Below are positions 25,228 to 35,400 of a stretch of DNA of 64,000 bases, piece after piece (the stretch's first letter is position 1; each line of letters begins with the position of its first letter). The position numbers and the translations under genes are program-made. This DNA comes from Sphagnum magellanicum. Its lineage: Eukaryota > Streptophyta > Sphagnopsida > Sphagnales > Sphagnaceae. The notes beneath the pieces were generated by a model. That model did not search any database. It was not told the origin of the DNA and saw only the letters and a program-made list of their open reading frames with translations. The stretch is from positions 11,877,390 to 11,941,389 of the forward strand of contig CM038911.1 of the NCBI GenBank assembly GCA_021904315.1. The letters are read 5' to 3'.

Positions 25228-25612
25228 ACTGTAATTTGAGCTTCTTCCTCTTGATGTTCATATGATACTTTTGAGTTTGGAAATCATTTTGTGATGGTCT
25301 TCTTCTTCTATATTCTCCTCAAGTAAGTCGGATTGGTGGGCTAAAAATGCATAGTTTATAGCCACTGTTGGATCTGCTTGGATCTCTTTTCATGTTTGGG
25401 ACGGGAATTGTTTTTCTTCAGAGGACGATGCGCTTCACAGCTGGACCAATTTTTGCAGCTGCAGGGTAATAGTACATCATCTCATCAAATTAGGTTCCAA
25501 CCACCCCAATAGCTGTATGTGATTATGGGTACTGGATGTGTAGAGTAGGGTGCCACATTTTGATTCTGTGCACAAGGGAATAGATAGGGGTTGATTTAGT
25601 TTCAAATCAGTC

Positions 25613-27091
25613 ATGGAGTGGTTGGAGGGGCTCAAGGAGTCAGAACTCTTTGAAGCAATTGACGCAGCACTGGCAATTGCGGTCTCAATTTACCCCCATG
25701 AACTTCGGCGTCGTCGAGATGCATTTGCTGAGCAGCTATTTGCCCCCCGACCTCTTGAAAGTCCTCAAAGTGATCTCCTGGAGCCATTTGATGGTTTTAT
25801 GCTTCCAGTTGCTGGTAAAGTTGGTGTCCAAAACAAGCAGATGAAGCTTAAGCATCAGGAACAGGAGAGGAGGAGCAGGAGACAAGAAGAGCAAGATGAA
25901 GCAGAAGAAGTAGAAGAAGAAGACGAAGAAGTAGTAGAAGAGCATGTAGAGGGTCAGAGAAATGGAGAAGAACAAGGAGGGCAAGAGCAGGAATCAGACG
26001 AGGGAATGGATGAGGAGTATGATGAAGCAGAGGCATTGACAGATCAGATGGAGGAGGAAGACAGGCAGATTCAGGAGATCAATCAGATCAAAATGAAGAT
26101 CACAGATTTGGTGCTGGATGATGAGGAGCTTCTGGAATTGTTGTGTAAGCTCCAGAAGATGCAAATCTCAGTGGAAGCTCTAAAGGAGACTGAGATAGGC
26201 AAGGAGGTAAATGGTTTGCGAAAGCACTCATCAAAGCGCATCTCTTCACTCTCCAAAGTACTGGTCAGAGAATGGAAGGATTTGGTGGATGATTGGGTGA
26301 AGAGTGCTGGTGATATTGCTGTTGCTGCTTTAGCAGGCTCAAGTTCAGGTTCCACACAAGATGACCATGGAGAGAATGGATTGCCATCTCCCCCTCTTGA
26401 ACCAGGTGCCCTGTTAGCTGCTGCTCAACCCCCCTCTGCTGAACTGTTCCAGTTGTTTGATGAAGATTGGGACGATGAATTGTTCACAGGCACAGGTTCT
26501 AGCCCTCCACCATATGATGGCGGTAGGGCATACATCCAACCTCATTGTAGTGGACTAGAGCTGCAGGGAAGAAGAGAGAGTAGAGCTACTGGCCAAGATC
26601 CATCAGTGGCCAACATGAAAAGCAGAGCTTCTGCATCCAACAATTTTCAACCACTTGAGAGAGGCTTCGAACATTCAGCTGCTGAAGGTGCAAATGCTAG
26701 CAGTAGTAGAACAGCCAAGGTAAGTGGAGTTTCACCAGGCAGTTATCAGTCCCAATGCCCAATGGATAGACTCTTGCCTCTCAAAGGAACCAGCCATGGA
26801 GCTGTGAGAAAGGTTGGATCTCAGTCATTACAGCTGATAGCAAACAGACCAAAAGTTCGCCAACCGACAACACAAGCACTTGAGGATACAAGTTTGGCAG
26901 CAAGGCTTGAGGTGGCTAAGAGGAGATTGCAAGAGAGATACCGGGAAGTAGAAAATGCAAAGAGGTCACGGGTGGTGCAGGTAATGGACTTGACAGAACT
27001 TCCTAAGGGAGGACCAAAAAGAGCAAGGGTGTCTCAGGCACATAGGCCATGGACACAGAACAGCAAGCAACAGTATCAGAATCGCAGATAA
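25613..27091 (+). CDS. MED26: Mediator subunit 26-like protein, TFIIS N-terminal domain
   Basis: An intact 492-residue frame. Residues 1-45 (WLEGLKESELFEAIDAALAI, then RRRRDAFAEQLF) match the conserved N-terminus of plant MED26 proteins, supporting the chosen ATG. Residues about 80-157 are highly Glu-rich and end in YDEAEALTDQMEEE, a segment that plant homologues also have before the core. The TFIIS N-terminal (LW) helical bundle spans about 160-232, with LLELLCKLQKMQISVEALKE, TEIGKEVNGLRKHSSKRISS and VREWKDLVDDWV. A disordered middle with an acidic patch near 281-291 (LFDEDWDDELF) leads to the conserved basic tail near 436-460 (KRRLQERYREVENAKRSR). MED26 links Mediator to elongation factors at RNA polymerase II promoters in the nucleus. 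No intron interrupts the frame, whereas I recall flowering-plant homologues having introns. No poly-A retrogene signature was seen. Confidence 0.88.
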   Translation: MEWLEGLKESELFEAIDAALAIAVSIYPHELRRRRDAFAEQLFAPRPLESPQSDLLEPFDGFMLPVAGKVGVQNKQMKLKHQEQERRSRRQEEQDEAEEVEEEDEEVVEEHVEGQRNGEEQGGQEQESDEGMDEEYDEAEALTDQMEEEDRQIQEINQIKMKITDLVLDDEELLELLCKLQKMQISVEALKETEIGKEVNGLRKHSSKRISSLSKVLVREWKDLVDDWVKSAGDIAVAALAGSSSGSTQDDHGENGLPSPPLEPGALLAAAQPPSAELFQLFDEDWDDELFTGTGSSPPPYDGGRAYIQPHCSGLELQGRRESRATGQDPSVANMKSRASASNNFQPLERGFEHSAAEGANASSSRTAKVSGVSPGSYQSQCPMDRLLPLKGTSHGAVRKVGSQSLQLIANRPKVRQPTTQALEDTSLAARLEVAKRRLQERYREVENAKRSRVVQVMDLTELPKGGPKRARVSQAHRPWTQNSKQQYQNRR

Positions 27092-28500
27092 TAAACCGGT
27101 TGATAGTTGTCTGAGCAACTACCAGCATACAGTAGGCTGGTTCTTGGATTCCCTTCCAGCTTTCTGTGTGGAGGGTTCACAAGATGATTCAGTGCCATTA
27201 GGTTTTTATTTGTCGGTTTCAGTAGCCAAGTAATCTGCAAAACACTGCAGCCACATGTGGAAACACCATTCATTTGCTTGACTTGTATGCACCATTTTGA
27301 CCGAGAAATTTGCAAAGCACCCACACTTCTCTTTCAGAGTCTTCTAACATCATTTTTCACAACACTAGACAAACTTTCATGTGAAGAAAAGTAAATGATG
27401 GTGAGATTGGTCATTGCAAGAGCAGAAATAGCTGTTCACAAACACACCTGTTGATGGGGAGTTAGAGAATGTCTGAACACTTTTACCCCATTATCTGATC
27501 CCTGTTCCTCTGGGCTCCATGACACATGATGCTTTCAATGCAGTTGTGTTCAGTTTCTTTCTCATCATCATCTGCTTTTCTTGAGATTCTGCTGAAGCAC
27601 GCAGCTATGGATGCACACAAATTTTGGCTACCTCTGCAAATCTATTGTCTAAGTATGGAGACTTCAGAGTTTTTTTCCTCAAAATGTGGCTACTTTGATT
27701 TTTCCCTAAAAAAATCCTTTGCTCTGGATTTTTCTTTTGGCACCGCAGTGTGGGAAATTTTGCCAAAAAGAATTGAATAGAAACACTGCTCAGGAGTCAA
27801 GAGGCATGTTTTTTTTTTTTTGGCTCAATTTTGTGATGCAGCCAAAGTGGTGAACATCCAGAAATTGTTTTTTAATATAATTTTGGCTATATACCACAAA
27901 TGAGTTTTTTTTAATTCAAAAAAATATTTCTATATTCTTGACTATCTACTGGAACTTATTATAAAAATTTGGTGATTTGGAAATTTTATTTTCTTGAAAT
28001 CTGACAAATTTGGGTCATTTCTTTGATGAAAAATCCTTTGTATGGGTTGGAAACATACTTTGCAGGTCAAAATTTGGTCAAAACTTGCCAATAAGAAAAA
28101 AGTCACTCAGACTGGGGGGTTGCACGAGTAAACATGGACTTCTCCTACCTGCACTCACCGGTGCACTATCCATCCATCCATCATCCATTCGAAACTCATT
28201 ATGACTTGGCAGTTATGGATGAAGCCACAACTGAGTCCCAGTTACCAAGGTTCCACCTCAGTAATTATCCTGCAAACACTCTACAGTGTACATCCCCCCT
28301 CATACCTACCTACCAAGTAGGGAAAAAGTTAGGTGACTCATCTTGATTTTTTCTTAAAGATTTCCTTTAACAAAATAGAAGGGGGTGGCCAACTCGTGAT
28401 ATTTTACCTTTAAAAAAATTGACTGCCTCGTACCCCCTAGGTGACTAGGGATGTAAGTGGGTAAGTACCATACACAAGTATAGTTACTATGTAACTAGGT
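27092..28500. other. 3' flank of the MED26-like gene
   Basis: No further coding sequence is convincing. The first few hundred bases are probably 3' untranslated sequence. From about 27660 the DNA is repeat-derived, including the dispersed repeat at 27800-28090. A plus frame at 27526-27780 has no recognisable motif and overlaps the repeat edge. Confidence 0.4.
27800..28090 (+). repeat. Dispersed repeat pair, copy 2 (with 20260-20580)
   Basis: Shares an ordered set of blocks with 20260-20580, including TTTTGTGATGCAGCC, TATATTCTTGACTATCTACT and CAGGTCAAAATTTGGT. The two copies flank the Tigger element and the MED26-like gene in direct orientation. Confidence 0.65.
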
Positions 28501-28645
28501 AAGGTACTTGGTGATAACTATTTGTAAGAAAAAAAAGTCAAATAAAAGATCGATGGCCAGAACTATCACAGGGGTGACAAAAGAGGGATGGCCAAAGAAA
28601 GGCCAAAAGACGAATAGCCCGCAAGAACCAAAAGAAGAGAGAAGG

Positions 28646-29077
28646 TTAGTCCCTCTTGTGGTAGGAAGCTATCTGACCCACAACCCTTCTAATGTCACCT
28701 ACATGCAAATCATGAGATCTAATAATAATGGGAGGTGTAGAACACGCATCACTTGCCAACACAATTTTCCTCTTTATAGTAGAAGCTAAAGCATGTTGAA
28801 AAACAATATTAACATATTGCCTTAAAAAAAATGCAAAAAGATAAATATAAATGACCTTTTGATTGTTTATCGTGAAAAAGATGGGCACATTCCTTGATGA
28901 AATGACCCATATCACGCCCAAGTGCACCTCCATGGCCATCAAAATAAAATGGTGCCCCTCATGAAACCCTCTATATTTGCAGATCTTAGTAATGACGTTA
29001 AGTTTCGTAGCTACACTTGCTAGTTGACTAATGACATTCAAAACCATTGTCTCCCACGTCAGGTTAGTAACCACCAC
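28646..29077 (-). pseudogene. Degraded ORF of unassigned, probably retroelement, origin
   Basis: The minus-strand frame begins MVVTNLTWETMVLNVISQLA and contains KICKYRGFHEGHHFILMAME. An overlapping frame continues the same protein as GHFIKECAHLFHDKQSKGHL, and the first frame resumes with RQYVNIVFQHALASTIKRKI, ending near ASYHKRD. Piecing the two frames together gives a coherent, evenly composed protein of about 140 residues, which argues for a once functional coding sequence with frameshifts. The arrangement (KYR, a short hydrophobic run ending in an acidic residue, a Cys-Ala helix, a basic Arg/Gln-Ala helix) reminds me of the tail downstream of reverse transcriptase in some plant non-LTR elements. 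That is from memory and unverified. Confidence 0.35.
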
Positions 29078-29639
29078 ATCAACAACAAAGACCTGGTCCT
29101 TTCAGGTCATGTAAAGATTGACTTGTAATGAAATTCCTAACATAAGAATATACCACCACTCTCTCCATACAGTGTGCCCATTCTTTCGAGTGAGGGCATA
29201 CATAACATCTTAGATGGTGTCATGTGTGGCTATCCATTAACCTCCAAACAGGCAACGAGTTAAATGTTTGCCAGATGCATCTAACCCATGTCCACATTCA
29301 CACGTGAAAAGACTACATGCCAAAAACTAAATCAATCCAAAACAAAAATGCAACACTAAGGTGAAAGTAGAATGTGCGATTACTAGGTAGGTAAATAGAT
29401 ACATGTGGATAGTTAGTACATAGCTAATTACCATGGTTAACTGTGATAGAGCAATGTAGCAAAAAAAATGTTTCTTGTTCACAAACCATCCATCCTGCAT
29501 GGTGCACTAAGGGTTGTTGGTTTGTGTTGACCACAGTGGACCAACACCCACCAGCACACCATGAAGGATGAATGTTAAAAGGTTAGGAAACAATTTTATG
29601 TTGGGTTCTAGTTCCCTAACTAACCATGGTGGTTAGCTC

Positions 29640-29850
29640 AATTGTTTTTTTTTTCCTACTTACTAGATAGGTAGTAAAAACATCCCTTACTTATGTATAA
29701 ACCATCTACTTACCTAGCATTAGTTACTTATTTTCCCACCTATCAACCTATATATGAGACCTATTTCATACAGAATTAGTTGCCAAGATGAAACCAAATA
29801 TTAACTCATATGAAGTTCATCCATAACTAAATAATAATTTTCATCCAGTT
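29640..29850 (-). repeat. Dispersed repeat, inverted copy of 43185-43390
   Basis: The reverse complement of this stretch carries AGTTAATATTTGGTTTCA, AAATAGGTCTCATATATAGG, GGTAAGTAGATGGTTTATAC and TACTACCTA in the same order as 43185-43390. Divergence is moderate. Both copies are rich in GTAAGTAGG-like motifs, which also recur near 24500, 28430, 37200 and 41000. Confidence 0.7.
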
Positions 29851-30773
29851 GATGGTGTTGGTTCAGTGTTGCATGTGACAATAACTAAACATGCAATTAT
29901 TTTCCCATGAAATTTGGAGACTAATAACTAGATCTCGACTATGTGCATACATTAATACCCCAATACATGGGCAACTTCAACACATGCCTTTCAAATAATT
30001 AATTAATTTTGAAAATTCCATGTTGAACAATAAAATATTTTCTATAAATATTTCAAAAGATTCTTTATTTTCTTTCAAAAAATTTGGTTATTTGTTATTT
30101 TTATTTTTTTTGGAAATTTCAATACTTTTACAAATAATATAAAGTAGAGCATCCCTTTGTCGTTCAAGGGCCAGTGGGCGAACACTTGGAGAAGGGACAA
30201 TCAAAATCTATTCATTGTTCACCAATGTACTTATTATCGAACATTCAACAAAAAAATTTACTATGACGATTTTTGGCCTTTGCTATTCAAGGGGGTTCTC
30301 TTATGATCAATGTAAGGGGTAGTTTTAAAATGTTTTTTTAAAAAAATTAAGTGCCTTTAAAGGTTATCGTGTGTGCTAAAAGGTATCAAGATGAATAGTT
30401 GTGCATGCTTACTCAAGACCCAAAAAAGATACCCATGTGTGTGATGTTGGTTTGGTCGTTCAAAGATGGGTGTTTTTGTGAACGGATTTACAAATGTTTT
30501 TTTTGCAATTTGCCAACTTTGAGCACATTTTTCCGCTTTGCCAATTTGTTAAGGTTCGATAATGGGTGTTGTATCAAACATTTATAAGGGTTTGAGGGTT
30601 TGGTTTAAAGGTGGGGGCTTGCACATTTAGTGGTAAATTTAGACAACTTTAGTCAAGAACAATTGCAAGAAGAACAAATTTCTTTGAACCTGACTCAAGA
30701 TACCATGAAAATGCACCAATTGTTATTGTTCCTTCATTTACCTGCAAAATAGACCAGAGGAAATAAACCATTA

Positions 30774-30995
30774 GTGGACTACTCACAATTTCATGTTGTG
30801 ATCAATGTTGAATACCTAGTAGTTATGCATAAAAAGGCTATGGAAAAGGTAGCTACAAAGGTAATTAGAAAAACATGTTGCAAGGAAAGGGAGGAAAATA
30901 AGGTTAAAAATTTTGCAACTTATTTCATTGTAAATGAACAAGCACTTCATCATGCAACTACCAAAAGTGCAAGAGTAGATTTTGAATACAATTAG
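30774..30995 (+). other. Short Lys/Glu-rich ORF remnant
   Basis: The frame reads MDYSQFHVVINVEYLVVMHK and then a charged helical run with KVATKVIRKTCCKEREENKV. The frame is open upstream past a stop at about 30748, with KPLVDYSQFHVV across the nominal start, so this is a fragment of something larger. It resembles charged tails of plant mobile-element proteins, but I cannot name the family. Confidence 0.25.
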
Positions 30996-31189
30996 TTTAC
31001 AACAATTGTTAAGGAAGTACTGCAACATTTACATGAACATCTATGAATTTCCTGGGTTGCACAAAGGCCAAAATCATTCCAATTACAAGATTTTAAAGGT
31101 TTATTCCAATGCAATGGGAGGCAAGGTTTGCTTGTGATCATGTTAAAACACACTTGCCTTGTTCTACTAAGTAACTAAAATAAGGGCGG

Positions 31190-32400
31190 GGGTTAAGGTT
31201 TAGGAGGATCATCAACAGCTACAATCAAGACCACAACCAAGAAGATCGCCAATAGTTGCAACCAAGACCACAACCAAGAAGATTGTTAGTAGTTGTAACC
31301 AAGACCACAACTAAAAGGATCGCCAACAATTGCAACTAAGACCACGAATATCAAGATCATGACTAGGAGGAACAATGCAGCTATAAACACAAGAGATGCA
31401 AAACTCGGACCACTAAAATCAAGATCACGACGACTAGGAAGGTCGCTAGCAACTGCAGCCAAGAGGGAAGAAAAGGAAGATGACGATCGACATGAGGATC
31501 ACAATAAAGAAGGTTACGAACAATTGTAAACACAAGAGATGCAAGACTTGGACCACCAAGATCAACTATATTTAACAACCAAGAAGGTTGCTAGCAATTG
31601 CAGCCAAGAGGGAAGAAAAGGAAGACAATGATTAACATGAGGACCGCGAGTAGGAGGGTCATGAATAGCTATAAACACAAAAGATGCAAGATGAAGACCA
31701 CCAAGATCAAAATCACAACGATTAGGAGGGTCACTAGTAGCTACAACCAAGACGAAGGAAAAGGAAGATGATGATCAACATGAAGACTACGACTAAAAAG
31801 GTCGCTAATAGTTACAGCCAAGAGGGAGGAGAAAGAAGATGACGATCAACATGAAGACTGTGATTAAGAGGGTCGCAAGCAACTACAAGAAATGTAAGCA
31901 TAAAATATGCAAGATTTAGACCACCAAGATCATGATCACGATAACCAAGAAGGTCATTAATAACTACAATCAGGAGGGAGGAAAAGGAAGACGATGACCA
32001 ACATGAAGACTATGACCAAGAGGGTTGCAAGTAGTTGCAAGAAATGCAAGACTTAAACCACCAAGATCAAGATCACAATGACTAAGAGGGTCATTAATAG
32101 AACTATGTAATTAAAAAGGAGGAAAAATAAGACAACAATCAACATGAAAACCACGACTAGGAAGGTTGCGAATAGTTAGAAGACATGCAAGCACAATAGA
32201 TGTAAGATTCAAACCACCAAGATCAAGATCACAATGACCAGGAGGGTCACTAATAACTACAACCAAGAAGGAGGAAAAGGAAGACAACAATTAACATGAG
32301 GACTACGACCACGAGGGTCACAAGCTATAAACACAAGAGATGCAAGACAAGGACCACCAAGACCAAGATCACTAATAGTTGCAACTAAGAGGGAACAAAT
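31190..32400. repeat. Tandem array, about 150-bp imperfect units
   Basis: The phrase AAAAGGAAGAYRAYGATYAA recurs at about 31475, 31613, 31756, 31829, 31981, 32113 and 32272. Spacings are mostly 130-160 bases, with one half-length unit (31756-31829). Each unit also carries CCACCAAGATCAAGATCAC and a GGAGGGTCRCTARYARCTRC-like block. Minus-strand frames at 31381-31578 and 31562-31750 repeat the same hydrophobic peptide because of the array. Frequent stops in every frame argue against a repeat protein. Confidence 0.8.
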
Positions 32401-35400
32401 TTGAAGTGTTTGAACTTTAAGTGATTTAATTCAAGAACTGTACTAGCAACATCACGATCGCCTAAGCTCCAAAGAAAAGCAACGTGCACAAAATTTTGGT
32501 ACATGTAGTTGAAGGAGGAGGTGGTGGTGGCCAAGAGCAGGTGGCAAAATTAGGGTTTTTCTTTCTCTTGCCCATGTCACCATCGATTAAAAAAACATTT
32601 TTTTATAATCATGTCCATTGAAACCAAATATGAACATTTGTGTGCCCTATATTGTTTGTCCTTATGATGCATTCAATATTTGTGAAAAGGGTAGTAACGT
32701 TCAGTTGAATGGATCATTGAACATTTGTTCATGCATGAGCAAGATGATGTTCATGCGTTGCTAAATGATCAAGGAATTTTCTTGTTGTGTTTTTGACCCC
32801 TAGACCTTAAAATATGCATAACTTGCTCATTAACTTTTTTTATGATTCAAGCGCCCTTGGATGCGCAATGTTTAGCTTTACAATTTTGATTTTAGCTTTT
32901 GTTGTAATGGAGCAACATCTGAGATGCATCAATTCTCTAAACCCTTAAGTATTTGCTCATCGGTTGCTCTACCTTAATTAGCGTCAAAACTACCAAGGTA
33001 TTATAATATGTACTTGCCAAATTATCCTAATGAAAATGGCACAAGTTATTGTACTTGCTGCTAAAGCATAATTTCCAAGAGGTGGTGGGTTGACAAAAAA
33101 ACTTAGGATCCACACCCTTTCTTGTGGACTATCATTTCCACATTGACAAAACAAATAATTTTTTTTCAAAAAATGAATTCGTTTTTAAATTTTGAAATTA
33201 TTTATTTTCCATAATTTTCTATAATATTGTGATACGAATAGTGAAATTATTCAGAATGTAACATATGATAATTATGACGATTTTCAACACAACAATTTCA
33301 TATTTTCACAAATTTTCATTTCACTATTTTGAGGATTATTTAATGACAAAATTGACCTTTTGGTAAGGTAGTGGGCATGTTGCCATTAGCCCAAGTATAT
33401 TAAATTTCTTGTAAGGTCACCTATTCCAACATTATATTAGTTTAAATGGGCTTAACTTTAGAGTTCTCATGGAACCTTGCTAAAGTTATTTAAAACTATT
33501 TTTCAAAGACAAAAAAAAACTTTCTAAATTCAAAAACTTTTGCTTCCTTAGTCCAAAAATTGTGAAATTACAAACATGCACATTTCCTCGTCAAAGGCTA
33601 TTTAGTAATGCCAAAAGTAAAATGAAGGGCCCATGGTTTGAGAGGTTTACAACGTGGTCACAACCAAACAAACAAACACACACACTTATTTTAATATATA
33701 AAATAGAGTTGTTGAGTTCCTTTTCTTAAATTACCAACACATTTGCACACACATTCAAGTCCCTATCACACCTAATGATATGGTTGTGATATGTCTATTT
33801 TAGTGGTATTTAAAGGTGTTCAAAGTTCAAACCTACATTTAGTGAACTTTTGAAGTATATTTTTAAATTGCCCAAATTTGAAATGTTTGATCAAGGTTTG
33901 CCCATCTCAATTCTTTCAACATTAAGTTATTTCAACAAACGACTAATTACTACCAATTTCACTATTGATGAAATGCACTATGATTTTATTTTTAAAATAT
34001 CTATTCATTTCCAAATAATGAAAGTGTCATTTTTTGTCAAATTAGAACTTTGAAATGTTTTAGATTTGTCACATCCATACCCTTCTAAGGTATTGACAAA
34101 ATGAAATAGTGAGTAGTACATAGCTTGGTTTGATAATAAGGTGATATATAATAATTATTTTTGAATCATTTACATTTGAAAATAACAATAATAATAATTT
34201 ACAATTCAACATTTTTTTTTTGGAAAACTCATGTTTAGGTGACAATAAAGTTGTAAATGAAGTAAATAAAATTGAAAATGACATCCAAGCTAATAAAAAG
34301 AGGATTTGTCCAATCAAAACTAATTAGTAATTAAACTAAGAATGCAACATATGACACACAACACAATCATAGAGTTAACACCTACCATGTATGATGCATA
34401 AGTCACAAATTGTTGACAATCATAACTAATGTTAAGTGATTAATTAAAAAAAGACTTGTTTTATCCTTATGTGACTTTTGAAAAAGCAAAGTTCATAATT
34501 CAAAGTTAAACATTTCATTTTACCATTTTTCAAAATTTTAACATGGAAAAAAGATTTTTGTCAATTTTTTTTGACATTTTTCTTAAAAAACTAATTAATA
34601 GGGCTATATGTTTATCAATAGGGCTATATACAATATTATTTTCAAATTTTGGTTAATGAAATGATTTTTTTTTTCAAATTTTGATTTGTATTCAACAAAT
34701 GAAATGAGAGTGAAAGCATGGTTAGGTGATTCATTTTTTTCCTTTTGAAAGTCTATTTTTTTAATTAACATAAATTTCATCATTTTAATATTTAACAACT
34801 TGTGCATCTAATCTACATTTTCTTATGTTTCCATTTAAAAATATGGGTAATCCCAAATGTGCACATGGTTAAACATATGTTTGGTCAAAAATTTTATGTA
34901 AAAATATGAAATTTTGAATGAGAAATGGATTAATAAAATATTAAATTAATAAAATCAGAAATGTGTTTTACAGAGAAAGTTTCAATGCACCTCATTTTTA
35001 GACATCTCGTTTGATGTTGTCCTATTTATTTTATAACAAAATTATTTTACAAAAAAACAAGTGTGGATTATGGCATTTTTTTGAGTCCATGTGCAAATAT
35101 TTTATTTTATGATCAAAATTAGACCATTTATGGTTTAAACATCTACTATGAATCCATTCTATTCTTAAAACTCATTCATAATTTTAAATATGATTCCTAA
35201 TAAATTCTATTGCAACATGGATAACTAAAAAAATGACAATGTTGATGTGAAATATGACTTTACATTCTAAGTTCATTTATAAATTAGAAAAATTACAACT
35301 ATGTCAATCCAAATTGTCCCTCTAACTATGCTTTCACCCATTATGAAAAAATCATGTTCGTTGCAACTAATATGTCTAGTTGTAATCTAATTCTATCATA

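Larger units (their letters stand above)
24660..25612 (+). promoter_or_regulatory. Likely promoter and 5' leader of the MED26-like gene
   Basis: A GTTC/CTTC-rich stretch (24665-24712) precedes a CpG-rich block (about 24715-24885), unlike the AT-rich surroundings. It is followed by T-rich and TTC-repeat sequence (24979-25004), common in plant leaders. Probable splice signals occur, for example TTTACCTAG ending near 25117 as an acceptor, so the leader is probably spliced. I did not fix a TATA box or transcription start. Confidence 0.45.

Noticed and set aside
25736-25984. Leucine- and phenylalanine-rich minus-strand frames opposite MED26
   Set aside because: Antisense of the GAA/GAG-rich acidic tract; the plus strand has the conserved domains.
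31381-31750. Two hydrophobic repeat peptides on the minus strand
   Set aside because: They are the same segment of the tandem array read twice; other units have stops in that frame.
31190-32400. CRISPR-like spacing of repeats
   Set aside because: Units are imperfect tandem repeats without unique spacers, in a plant nuclear setting.
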